From Lunularia cruciata (lineage: Eukaryota > Streptophyta > Marchantiopsida > Lunulariales > Lunulariaceae), in assembly GCA_948567375.1 (NCBI GenBank), contig OX419761.1:22694501-22758500 (forward strand): a stretch of 64,000 bases of DNA, written 5' to 3'. A program made the position numbers and the translations under genes. Of this stretch, positions 36,489 to 46,847 are shown one piece after another. Every line of letters starts with the position of its first letter. Position 1 is the stretch's first letter. The notes below the pieces were generated by a model. It was not told where the DNA came from, ran no database searches, and saw only the letters and a program-made list of their open reading frames with translations.

Positions 36489-38560
36489 ACACTATTGCTC
36501 AAGCCTCAATTGTGTACTCATCTTGGAGGATTGATCAATATCTAGACAAAAACCTATGATTCCCAGAGGCAGTCTCTTGATGTCCCAAAGCACCCTCATA
36601 AGCTAGAAGGAGTAAAGTATGTGGAATCAGTGCTAATAAGGTCTAGATGGAAACATCTCTCCCCTAGTCATCAGCCAATATATATTGTAGTAGTAAGGAG
36701 AGTGTGGAGCCAACAAGATGACATAAAGGCATAAGGATACTAATGTACATCCATGGTCAAGGCAAACCTGGTAGGAATACTTGGATAGGGTCCAAAGAGT
36801 GTATCTAGGTGTACAAGTCTGGAGGAGCCTGTAGAGATACTACTAGAGTATAGAAGAAGGGAGAATAGGAGAGATGGCCTTTGCGCACATACACAAACAT
36901 CAAGATCTCACTTTGTGTTGTACTAGGCCAATCCCTACCCATGGACAATCTAGACAAGATTATGTAGGGTGTTGATGGGTTGGATATATGGATGTTGTAA
37001 GGGCTCAGGTGGAAGAGAATGATCCTATGATGATGGTGGGGTGGTAGGGGTTGTAGCAAGTCCAAGGTTGAGGGAGGGTCTAGAAAGTCCATCATAAGAA
37101 GATCAAGGATAGAGGTGACAAATGTTGTGGCACCCTCTATAGGACAATCACTCCCTTTAGGGCATACCATTGATGTAGGCAAAGTAAATGACTTGTGGAT
37201 AGAAGGGACTTCATCTGGAGAAACCTGAGCAACTATGGGTGTAAACTGAAATGTTAACAAAAAGATCTACCTTTGCTTGCACATATGGGTTGTGAAGTGC
37301 CAAATGAAAAGTAATACCTATGGTAGTTAGTCTATGGCTATGTGCCAACGAACACAAAAAAGTATGAGGAGAGAATCTATTGAAAATGTACACATCCAAC
37401 GAGTGCAAAGAAAAGGCCATGGTAAGAAAGCAAGACATAGTGGACACATGTTATATATCAAATGTAAAAGAAAAAATAGAGAAAGGACAAAAAACAAAGA
37501 AGAAGAAGCGGATACTGTGAGAAAAGACTATCTGCAACCACCAGATATCTCCTGTACCCCTAAATGTCCAATCCATCCTAAATGTCTAGTTCACATGCAG
37601 GTCTAACAGCCCGTCTATGCTAGTAGTGTTTGGCTCTCTATCCCAACGGTGTGCCGAAGGTAGGCTCCGCAAATTTGGTCCCAAAATACACTCCAAAATA
37701 CAGTAATTTTATGATGGCATGACTAGTGTTGCCTTTGAAATGCATCGTAACAGCGGAAATTTGTCCGGAAATTTTTCATTTTGCCCGGATCTCTCTAATT
37801 GTATCACTCTAAATTCACTTCCCGCTTATCAATACCTGTTACAGATTTTTTTTCCTGCAGATTTATTGTCCCCTAGATTTCCGCTCCCGCAGATTGCTTC
37901 CTGCAGATTTCACGGAAATGTCACCCTTGCTTAATTTCTGGACTCCCCATCGAGTGTTCTTTTCGCAAATTTCTTCTCCCGACACCCTTGCTTAATTTCT
38001 TATCTCCCTATCCCGGTTTGGCACTCGCTCGTGCGTTGATCAAGGTCATCTCCCACTGATCAAATTCTTGCTACAAACTTGTGCTTCTGCAGGTTTCTAC
38101 ATATATCTGCCAGCTTATATCCCCCAAATATCTTCTCTCGCAGAGGTTTTTTGCAGATTACTTCGCCTGCAGATTTCATGAAAGTCAATCTAATCCATCT
38201 TTTGCGGCTGTTTTCTTAAAATACAGCGAAAGGCTTTCGATGTATGTCCTTGAAATACATCACATCGGGTCGTGCACGTGATCAATTCCTTGGGAAGTAT
38301 TGCTGCTGGAGGGATCTTCACCTAGCAAGCGCGCTCACTAGCTGATGTCAAGGCGTGTCGGAAATTCGAGGGTAAGGTCTTCATCTTCACTAAGAAAAAC
38401 CTGTTCAAAGGTGAGTGCTACACACAGGCATGGGTATCCGAAGTGCACTTACAGATTGAAGCTTGAAGATAACAAAGTCGAGCTCAGCTCGACATTGGAT
38501 GTTGAGTCAAGCACATTTTAGTTAATAAAAGCTAAAATATTATTTGGATGCAACTACTCT
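36489..38560. other. No gene recognised
   Basis: A 151-codon minus-strand frame (37260-36805) is Pro/His/Ser-rich and has no motif I know. From about 37600 the composition changes: more CG dinucleotides and less decay. The word CCTGCAGATTT or a close form recurs (37850-38180), suggesting degenerate short repeats. A plus-strand stretch near 38340-38420 (SLADVKACRKFEG, FIFTKKNLFKGE) looks protein-like but is not assigned; it leads into the LINE-Z 3' part. Confidence 0.35.
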
Positions 38561-38569
38561 GGCAGAGTG

Positions 38570-39090
38570 CAGTGGCGGGTGCAAGCCATAGGAGAGCAAT
38601 TACATAAGTGATGTTTTATTGTATATTCCAGTTATGTGGAGACCTTATGACTTGAATAGCGCGAATATCTTAAGCACGTTACGGTAGATTTCTCATATAG
38701 ACTCTATTGGGACTTAGCAAAGTGATCTTTTATTGGATATTCCAGTTATGTGTAGACCGTATGGTAGATTTCTCATATAGACTCTAGTGGGACTTAGCAA
38801 AATGATCTTTTATTGGATATTCCAGTTATGTGGAGACCGTATGACTTGAATAGCGCGAATATCTTAGGCACGTTACGGTAGATTTCTCATATAGACTCTA
38901 TTGGGATTTAGCAAAGTGATCTTTTATTGGATATTCCAGTTATGTGGAGACCGTATAACTTGAATAGCGCGAATATCTTAGGCACGTTACGGCAGATTTT
39001 TCATATAGACTCTATTGGGACTTAGTATCATGTTATCTTGTTAGTCTCTCCCTTGTACGGCTTGATGGGTCTTCCCGTCCTTCGTTTTTC
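38570..39090 (+). mobile_element. LINE-Z copy 1 (3' end only)
   Basis: Contains GGAGAGCAATTACATAAGTGATG, four tandem units (38601-39025), and the family 3' end CTTGTACGGCTTGATGGGTCTTCCC followed by GTCC TTCG. The same tail is found at 50240-50300 and 56010-56077 on the plus strand, and at 45954 and 63656 on the minus strand. The 5' part of the element is absent or unrecognisable. Confidence 0.7.
38601..39025 (+). repeat. Four tandem units of about 114 bp in a LINE-Z tail
   Basis: Units: 38601-38717, 38718-38797 (internal deletion of about 36 bp), 38798-38911 and 38912-39025. Each has TATTCCAGTTATGTGGAGACC, TTGAATAGCGCGAATATCTTA and CTCATATAGACTCTATTGGGA. The other LINE-Z copies have one unit at this place, so the array arose in this copy. 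Units 3 and 4 are the most alike. Confidence 0.85.
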
Positions 39091-40290
39091 CCATCCTACG
39101 CGGTCTCCTCTTCTCTCTTCTCTGGCTAACCGGGAAATGCTTGTGAGTCCTTTAGGTTTCGGGTGTCACAAAATTTTCGAACTTATATTGAATAAGCCAA
39201 GTTTAAAAAAAGGCACGAAATCAAATGCCAGATCACCCGTGACGGATTGGATAGCAAATCTTGGTCTTGCTTACAGCCCTGTGTAGGGTTGTTAGTTGAT
39301 CAGAAAATAAACCTACAACGAGACTAATGAAGCAATTCACCAAGTCAATAATAACATATCCTTTTTCCTTTGCTTGTTGTGCGATGAATACATTGACATG
39401 TTGACGCACAATTTTCTTTACACCACTTTATGGTGAACCCAGGATTCTTTGGTTCTATCCGAGGACTCATTCTCATATTTTCATATTGGAAAGGTATAGC
39501 ACCATTAATTTTTATATTACTGAAGTTTCTCCGTATTCTAATGTCAGATGCCTCCAAGATTATTTTGAAGGGTGGAATAATTCTTACAAACTTTTCTGCT
39601 TAACAACTTTGATTTTCTGGGAATAGTCTCTTCTTCTAACGAGTGTATTGAGATTACCCTTGAAGGTAGTCTGCCATAAGGCGGCCTTGAATATTTTATA
39701 TATTTATATAATAAATACATGGATGCATGGAATACATGGAATAGATCTAAAGTGGAATGCATTTGAAGGTGTAATTATTTGTTTGTGGAGGTGTGGCTTT
39801 GTGTATTCTTCGGATAGTTTTACTGGATTCTCGATAGTCTCATTGTCTCATTGTGGTTGTTTACTGTTTCCTTTGGTGAGGTATGCTCTGTTTGCATAGA
39901 AAGTAAATAAAATCAGGAGTAGTGAGTACATATGTATGTATGTAGAAGGTGTTCAGCTCAAGAAGGGCTTTCAATGTAGATTCCCAATGGGGTGGAAATT
40001 TGGATGGAACTATATCTGAGCCCTATAGAGAACAAAGATACTTACATAAATCAATCTATACAAACAGAACATACCTCACCAAAGGAAATAGTGCCAATGA
40101 AACAGTAAAGAACCACCAATGAGACAATCGAGAATCGACATAACTATCCGAAGAATACATCACCAATTCCACAGATAAAGAATTAGACCTTCAAGTGCAT
40201 TCCGCGTTGATATTAAATTAATATTAAATTTATAATTTTCTAGATTTTTTTGGGACAAGGATTTAATACCTGGCTAAGTGTGTTTGATAC
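39091..40290. other. No gene recognised
   Basis: AT-rich sequence with short frames. A plus-strand piece at 39150-39286 (NKPSLKKGTKSNARSPVTDW) is mildly protein-like. 39890-40150 contains inverted echoes of 39700-39900 (for example CAAACAGAACATACCTCACCAAAGGAAA against TTTCCTTTGGTGAGGTATGCTCTGTTTG), so there is a large imperfect inverted repeat here. Confidence 0.4.
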
Positions 40291-41290
40291 TGAGGGTACA
40301 GAAGAGAACGTCTTCTAGCTTCACTGTTCCTTTTGTGGTCATGAGGACGGATTGTAAAACCTAAATAACCTCCTCTTCCTGCCTCTTATTGTGCATCAAT
40401 CCAAGCGCGTATCTGATTTAGGTTCTAACAACATAACTGGTTTTCTTCTGATAGACTATGACAATATTTCTAAGGGTTTTTCATATGGCCTTGGCTTCAG
40501 CGTCAGTCATAGAAAGAGCCCTCTTGGAGATCTCACTTATCTCCATGGACAGTGGTCCCAAGAATAGACCTCGCTCTTCTTTGATAAGTAATTTCTTAGC
40601 ATTGACAACATTACGAGCTGGAAAGACTATCATTCTCCTCTCTATAGCTCCTGAAGTCTCTTTCATACCCAGATATTCACTGCCTATGATGAGGACCCAA
40701 CCGGAATAGCTGAATTCATGTCATACATTTACTTGTTTTAGTTCACCTGAAATTTTTTCTCTTTCTACTAGCTGTTTTAGTATTGTCATATCTTCATTAA
40801 GGGGGGGGGGGGGGGGGGGGGGGGTTGGGGGTCTTCACAACCCGTAAGAATTTATATGGTTAAGAATTCCAGAACCCTCGCCATGCAACCCATAAACGTT
40901 TTACAAATTTACAATAAAAAGTTTTGCAGAATTTTATGGATACCCGTAAAACAACTTTTGAAACCCCCGTTAACAATCATAACATCTTCTCTTTAAATTA
41001 GATGACATTGAAACCCAGTGGCTGATTCATCTTCACCAAAGTGGTGGGGCATGTTTTAATAGAGCCCACCGAAGCCTCATAAACAAAAGAAACACACTTT
41101 AACCTGTTCCTGGGGGACCAGTCATATGTAGAAAACGTTCAGACAAATTGTCCAAGCGGAGGAGGTGGTTAAAGAAAGCCCCAATAAGCTTCTTCTGATC
41201 TTTTTTACCCCTTGTAAAGGAATCCAGAAATTTTATGGACGTAGAGCATGGATCTCCTGGAATCTGTTGGCATGGGATATCTTCCACTTG
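40290..41290 (-). pseudogene. Decayed SF3 / D5-like helicase (primase-helicase type)
   Basis: The minus strand 41287-41099 reads a segment ending ERFLHMTGPPGTG, then a stop where the Walker A lysine is expected, then SVF: a P-loop of superfamily 3 helicases with AAA changed to TAA. Further on, 40800-40480 gives LKQLVEREKISGELK, GWVLIIGSEYLG and SGAIERRMIVFP, fitting motif C and the following Arg motif of D5/P4-type helicases. Walker B sequence between them is not recognisable; a poly-G run lies there. Such helicases occur in large DNA viruses, plasmids, and organelle-borne mobile frames of ferns. Which source applies is open. Non-functional. Confidence 0.6.
40801..40824 (+). repeat. Poly-G run (24 bp)
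   Basis: 24 consecutive G, then TTGGGGG. It lies within the decayed helicase region. Long G runs are prone to length change and sequencing error, so the exact length is not reliable. Confidence 0.7.
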
Positions 41291-41544
41291 AGATATTTGA
41301 TCTTACAAGTAATTTAAATACCGTTTAAAAAGAAAAATTTAATATATATCTGGTGAGAAATCTTCCGCTTTCTCAGATTCAGTATTCAAAGGGAGAGGAT
41401 CTATTATGTGTTTTTGCATTCGACGTTTGGTCGAATAATGTTTTTGCCATTTTTTTATGCGGACCTACGGACTGTAAGCGGTTAGTCCTCAAGGACCTGA
41501 AACACCAGGTGCTTCGCCTCTATTTGAAAAATACGAAGTATACT

Positions 41545-41627
41545 TGGGAGAGGCAGGATTCGAACCTACGTAGAAAACCTTCAGCAGATTTACAGTCTGT
41601 CCCTTTTAACCACTCGGCCACTCTCCA
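41545..41627 (-). tRNA. trnY: Mitochondrial-type tRNA-Tyr (GUA), possibly a pseudogene
   Basis: 83 nt on the minus strand with a long variable arm, as in organelle and bacterial tRNA-Tyr. Anticodon GTA is at 41591-41593 in CTGTAAA; the T-arm is GGTTCGAATCC. Acceptor arm TGGAGAG pairs with CTCTCCC except for the first pair (T-C in place of G-C). One anticodon-stem pair is also a mismatch (A-C). The sequence resembles the native plant mitochondrial tRNA-Tyr, not the plastid one. It lies 0.8 kb from atp9 exon 1 on the same strand. The two mismatches suggest it is a transferred, inactive copy. Confidence 0.85.
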
Positions 41628-41989
41628 TATGATAAGTAAGCTTCTATTTTCCGGTGCCACGGGACTCTGGTGAAAAATAGGTCAATCCACGCGTGTAACG
41701 TGGTTCCTTTAGACTAATTCAATCGGCCCAAAATCGTTTGATTAATCTCCAAACGAAAAATACGAATTTCTAGATATTTTAAAGCTCTTCGGCCTTCACT
41801 CTCCTTCCTTTGTTTTGTCTGACAAAACAAAGCGCCCCTCGGGTCCGAAGAAGACTTCAAAACCAAAAATGTTTTTTTTTCTGCTCTTCGCGCCTTCGGC
41901 TCTCTCGCATATCGTTCAGCCACTTTAGGGGTTTCACCTATCAGTCGGACTCCTTGGCCCCTCGGTAAAGGGTAAAATAGCAGAGCGCT

Positions 41990-42420
41990 TTGCACGGCTC
42001 AAGGCATGAATTCGAGGCGCGTGCAGGGGAGAATATAAGCAATAGCTCAAAATGGTGAGCAAGGCGTACACCAAATACTATAGGAAGGTCCTACAGGCCA
42101 CCTCCGACAGGCCCATCAGACTATGTTGTCTAGCAAGCTCTTGAAGTCCGAAGGCTTGACTCTGGCGCGCAGTTTTTTTTTTTGAAAGCATCGGTTTTTT
42201 TCTTTTTTTGTCTGACAATCCCGGGGCCCTGTCTGAGAAACAAAGTCCCGCTAGATGGAGTAACGCTTGACTCTGATGCACTCGTGAACACCGTGCGACG
42301 AAACTCAGCCGAAACCCATGCTATGGTTCCCTGCGGTCTGTTCCCGCTACAGGTTAGGGCTAAGGCCGTGCGATAATCTGTCAACCTTCGCTGATCCAAA
42401 CGCGCTCTGCCGAGGCGCAC
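41990..42420 (-). other. 5' part of the atp9i87 group II intron
   Basis: On the minus strand the exon is followed directly by GTGCGCCTCGGCAGAGCGCG, which fits the GUGYG start of group II introns. The next 400 bases are GC-richer than the surroundings, as is usual for such introns. A GAGCCGTGC word on the minus strand (about 41987-41995) could be the start of domain V, but I do not see the returning half of its hairpin. The 3' splice site and exon 2 were not found; the intron is probably truncated. Confidence 0.6.
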
Positions 42421-42507
42421 ACTAAAAACGTTTCCAATACCTACAGCAGCTCCCGCTAAAGCAATGGTAGCTGCTCCTGCTCCAATTAATTTTGCACCTT
42501 CTGGCAT
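42421..42507 (-). pseudogene. atp9: Mitochondrial atp9 exon 1 (ATP synthase subunit c)
   Basis: ATG at 42507. 29 codons read [20 protein letters not shown] and so on to GIGNVFS, the first half of the ring subunit of mitochondrial ATP synthase. The exon is exactly 87 nt and ends AGT, followed by GTGCGCC, a group II intron 5' end, so the break is a genuine splice site at the known atp9i87 position. Codon 2 is CCA (Pro), where the mature protein has Leu, as expected for a C-to-U edited mitochondrial gene. The remaining exons are not found in the window. The reading frame is unbroken. Confidence 0.85.
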
Positions 42508-42605
42508 AGTTTTAGTATTACGTCAAAACAGTTTCAAACTATGGTTACAGCTTTTTTTTCAATTGCACTTAAAATCTCTATTCTTGTTCATCCCTTGATT
42601 GGTTT
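42508..42605 (+). pseudogene. nad2: Rearranged nad2 shards next to the atp9 start
   Basis: On the plus strand 42510-42545 reads LVLRQNSFK, resembling the nad2 segment VLALRQNRIKY. Directly after it 42546-42590 reads FFSIALKISIL, like the earlier nad2 segment TGFFSIAPKISIL; then PLIGF (compare VGYPLIGFSCG). The pieces are in the wrong order relative to the gene, so they were joined by rearrangement. The larger nad2 copy at 60066-60790 has the segments in the right order. Confidence 0.45.
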
Positions 42606-45605
42606 CACCCATCAAGACTTTCAGAGAAGGTGGGAACGAGCCGGCTGGCCCTTCTCTTTCAAGTCGCTTTCACTGAGGCCCTTTGTCTTTTGAACATACG
42701 CCGATAGGCGAGTGAAAAAGTGTTGAGTCTCCTCCATCGCTCGAAGGTCTGCGAAAGCATTTCGGACTGAAGAATAGGAGGTTAGCGCCTTGCGAAACAG
42801 ATCGTCATCCTCGAGCACCTCCTCCCAAGTCTTCTTCGAGTTAAGAAGAACTATAATTGAGAAATGCATTATTATACATTTCTCTGTAATAATACATAAA
42901 CAATAATGCATTTCTAGGTCCAACCATAAGGTCCTAAGGTCTTATAGAGTATTTACGTACTAGCATTCTCTGTCCCATATGGTGACATAGAATTTAGTAT
43001 TATGTTGCTGTATGGGACATAGACACCTTCCATTCGGTTATAAAAGTAATGGGTATTTATACTTGGATATGTACCGAGGTAACGAGGGTACATTCTTCTT
43101 TTCGAAAACTGCCATCACTATATCCATATTCAAAGATAATAATTATATCTCCAATATATGTCTTCAAAGACGATTTGCTCTCTGAAAAGTGACTCACATA
43201 TGGAACTCGTAAGGAAGTAGCCATCTAGTCTGTACTACGATTCCTCATCGTATTGAGTATAATCTTCATTGAATCTTCATTATACTAATTCCTGTTTCTG
43301 GTGGTGGCTCACTCCGTTTTGTTCTCTTGCTTTTCCTAGTTTCTTTGATTCTTTCTTTGTTTGCAGTTCCAAAATGCGTAAATAAAAAATTATATTTATT
43401 ATTTTAGTTTTTGCTATGTCGTGGACTTTGGAAAGATAATTATCTATCTATTCGAAAAGATTCAATTTGCGGTTTTATTTTTTTGTTCGATTTGAAATTC
43501 TTTCAACTGTTTGTTTTATTTGGGCTTCGTTTAGAAAAGCGTTATAGTAAGAATTACTGGAGTGGATGTTTTACCTTATTCGTTACTTAGTATTCAATAA
43601 TCAAATTTTTTTTTAACCGACGTGGCCAATTATACACTTTGCGTCTATATGAACACCATTTATTATATATGCTTGCGTTATCATGTGGCAAACGACGATC
43701 AACTGGAGTTTTATAGCCCTGACCAGGATCACCTTCGAGAGGAAATCCGTGATAGGAGGTTTGAATTAATATTTCTGCAAATAGCACGTAGCAGGTGTTA
43801 TAGATTATAAGTTGGATCTTCAACATAGCTTTAGGTTTACACCTAAACGAAACACGAGCAGCTTGAAAATCAAAAATCCTTCTGTGGACGAAACAGCACT
43901 TTCGCCTACGACACTTGACCGTCTAAGACGGACGGCCAGGAAATAGCACTTTCGCCTATGACAATTAACCGGCTACGACGGACACACACAAAAACAACAC
44001 CTTCGCCTTCCGCAATGCGTCCGCCTTTTGTAGACGTGGTGCTGGCGGCGGGAACCACCACGTCCTCATAAGCTTAATAAAACTCCAAAGTGTACAGATA
44101 GGAGTGGAGTGGGTTGTGAAATTTGCGTAGATTCCAAGAAAACAAGTTTTGCCCTATTAGCTTCATGAAGCTTAGCCATCCTATCCTTCGTGATCCACTA
44201 ATCGCACCTTCAATAAGGTAGTGTTTCTCCATAAGGTCTAAGCAGGAAACTCAAATAAACCTTTTATTGATTATGGAATGGCAAAAGTTATCCAAGCAGA
44301 TACCCCGTGTGATGAGGTTCACGTTCGCTTTTATTTGGCCTTAGTGCTCAGGTTGACTAATATAACATTAAGTTTCTTTGCTACCTACTTGCATGTACAT
44401 TTCAGGCTGTATTATGTGATCTTTGGTCGATTGACTTTTTTTTTGTACCCTTCTTTTATGTGTTTTCTATTTGTGCCTGACGAGTACCGAGTACTTTGCC
44501 TCATATGTTGATATATTTTGATGAACAGGCACCTTTTTCCTGTTATGTCGCATTTTCCTTCCTTCTACGAGTGGTTTAAAAGCCTGTTCGGGGCCGAAAG
44601 TCTCACAAAGTGCATGGAGAAAAAAATGTATTACCGAGCTGATGGAAAAATGGAGATCAGAGAGAGCTCTTATGATCATCCTTGATGCGATCCTTAGTCT
44701 GTGGATGAGACCGCAACGCGTCGTCTTTGTCGCATGTATTTGAAGAAGTTGTATTGATAGACAATGATACTTTTTCAACTCGTTCATTAAGCTTAAGTTT
44801 CTGCTGTCTCCATATTTTCTTCCAGCAATGAATTCTAGGGTTTTCTTAGCAAAAATAGTAATTGAGTTTAGAATAATCTAGTATTGGTTCGATGCGATGT
44901 TTTTTGTTTCAAATACCGAAAATTAACCAAAAAAAAAAAAAAACGTGGGATTTGATATTGAGTAAGCTCCACGGTACTATTCAACAAATTTGGCCAGGTA
45001 CAGGGAGAATATTGAACAGTTTAGAGGGGCTTTTGTAAATAAACTGTGAAACAAATCCCAAGTGACCTTCCCGTTTTTGAAAAAAAACGAAAAGAAGCTT
45101 CTTTTTTTTATTATTATGCTTCAGCTGCAGAGAAACACCGGATGGTGAATTTGCCGCTAGAGCCGGTAAATTCTGCTGAACAGTGGGCAACTGATTGAGC
45201 ATAGGACAATTTTTGGGAACCTCTGTCTATTGCTGTCATTGTAGGCCGGGCGGTGCTTTTTGAGCGTTTTCACGCTCAAAAAGACAGAGCCCTGTACCAA
45301 AAGACATGCATAGCTTGCACAAAATGAGAAAAAAAAAATTGAGCTAGATAAACTTAAGTTTGACCACAAAAAGTCTCAAAAAAAGAGGGAGGCTACGGAC
45401 GACCTTAACGCCCCGACTTCGGAGGATTCACACTCAGAATTTCTTCAAAAGCATGAATGACTTTCAGCATGGGAGCTCATAACAAACCAATGGCCGCCTC
45501 TATTTTGAGCTTACAGTCGACCGGGATACGTTCAATATCTTTGATTTCTTTTTTCGACTTTTCTAATCGAAAGAGCAGCACTATGGGCCTGGCTTTATTG
45601 TTTTA
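42606..45605. other. Mitochondrial-like non-coding sequence, no assigned gene
   Basis: Mixed sequence between mitochondrial pieces. A minus-strand frame (43826-43587, 79 codons) has FPLEGDPGQGYKTPVDRRLPHDN and looks protein-like; I cannot name it. At 43895-44020 about three imperfect copies of a unit with CACTTTCGCCTACGACA and CTACGACGGAC occur in tandem. The rest is AT-rich with long A and T runs (44925-44944). I see no tRNA. Confidence 0.35.
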
Positions 45606-45935
45606 ACCAAATTTATCTTTTTAGCTCTTAACTTATCTAATACTATGTTTTCATACGCAAGAATTGCTCCACTAGTTGGAATTTGTAGCAGATTCTAATT
45701 TGTTTTGCCCGCTTTAGCCGGTGGGCCCAATTTATTAGCCTTAATCGCAACAGTTACTAGCATTATTAATCAATTTTATTATATACAATTGGTAAAAAAA
45801 ATTTATTTTGATAAACATAAAACATGGATTTTATATAAATCCATGAATTGTGAGTAATAATTCCGACTAATAACCACTGTATTTTTAATACCTTTTTTTA
45901 TACCCCTCTCCTTTACTTTTAACTACTTATGAAAT
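45606..45935 (+). pseudogene. nad2: Mitochondrial nad2, 3' part (copy 1)
   Basis: Pieces read in sequence: a segment like AKTNPILALTLSITMFSYA (45606-45670), APLVGI, then in another frame LPALAGGPNLLALIATVTSI (about 45700-45765), QFYYIQLVKKIYFDKHKTWILYKSMN (about 45770-45855) and LYPSPLLL (about 45900). This is the C-terminal end of NADH dehydrogenase subunit 2 of complex I. At least three frame breaks and stops make it non-functional. A LINE-Z tail starts 20 bp beyond it. Confidence 0.7.
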
Positions 45936-45953
45936 AAAAAAAGGGCTACCACT

Positions 45954-46540
45954 TAGAAAACACAAAGGACGGAAGACACCAGCAAGCCTTACAAAAGTGA
46001 AACAAAATAGATAAAATGGTACTAAGCCCCAATAGAGTAGATATGAGAAATCTGCCCTACAGCACCTAAGATATCCAAGCTATGTAAGTAGTAGAGTCTA
46101 CAAACAATTGGAGCATCTGAAGAAACATCACGTAATGTGATTACTCTTCTATAGATTGCACCAGCCACTGCACTCTATAGAGCAATGGACACATGTTACC
46201 TAAAATATGCTACAAAGTATGAAAGTGAGAGTGGTACGTACCCCTGGCGCCTGACATGATAAGCTTTTGCGCACTCCTTGACAAATGTGTTAAACATTGT
46301 GTCCATCACTCTATATAACTCCAATGCTAGAGGAACAAAGAGGTGACCTTGCTGCATACTCCTATACTTGGAGACCTTGTAAGTTTCTATTGTTGCACTG
46401 GCCGCCCATCCAAGGGGATGTGTAATCATTCCCTCCAACATTATATCACGTGTAGGGTCCATAACCACAACATCCACTACCATCACTTGATCATCTCGAA
46501 CCAAGTATAAGTCTGCCCGGATCATGTGTAGTTTGTATGC
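45954..46540 (-). mobile_element. LINE-Z copy 2 (5'-truncated, minus strand)
   Basis: On the minus strand an open frame of 109 codons (46525-46196) has VVDVVVMDPTRDIMLEGMITHPLG, KVSKYRSMQQGHLFVPLALELY and FNTFVKECAKAYHVRRQGY, then a stop and the shared tail to GTCTTCCGTCC near 45965. This is the C-terminal domain of the LINE-Z protein, best preserved here. The pattern Asp...(Glu)...Lys...PLALE is reminiscent of PD-(D/E)XK-type nuclease domains at the C-terminus of some retroelements; that is inference. The 5' end is cut at about 46540. Confidence 0.65.
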
Positions 46541-46656
46541 TTTGTAGACAAACTATCCCTCTATTACTTCTGAAATAGCACTTTGGCTATGTTTATGAAC
46601 TTTATTGTTTTTGGATGAGTGCGCGGGATAACATAAAGCCAAATAAAATTTTATAG

Positions 46657-46658
<2 letters not shown>

Positions 46659-46732
<74 letters not shown>
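46659..46732 (+). repeat. (TA)n microsatellite
   Basis: About 37 uninterrupted TA repeats between LINE-Z copy 2 and the atp1 piece. Length is likely to vary between individuals and assemblies. Confidence 0.95.
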
Positions 46733-46735
<3 letters not shown>

Positions 46736-46847
46736 TCCAGATCTATCATATATAGAGAAATACCCTCAAGGCTTTATCTCCCCGGAAGTGCATAAAAGAC
46801 TTTCTGATTTTGTCGCACTTCGGGTCTTACATCCAAATGGCCCCCCT

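Noticed and set aside
36805-37260. 151-codon minus-strand frame as a real gene
   Set aside because: Pro/His/Ser-rich with no motif; the opposite strand does not give a pol match either. Probably a chance frame.
38230-38290. Start of a Pescadillo-like protein (KYITSGRARDQ)
   Set aside because: Resemblance is limited to a few residues and the frame stops soon after; not enough for a call.
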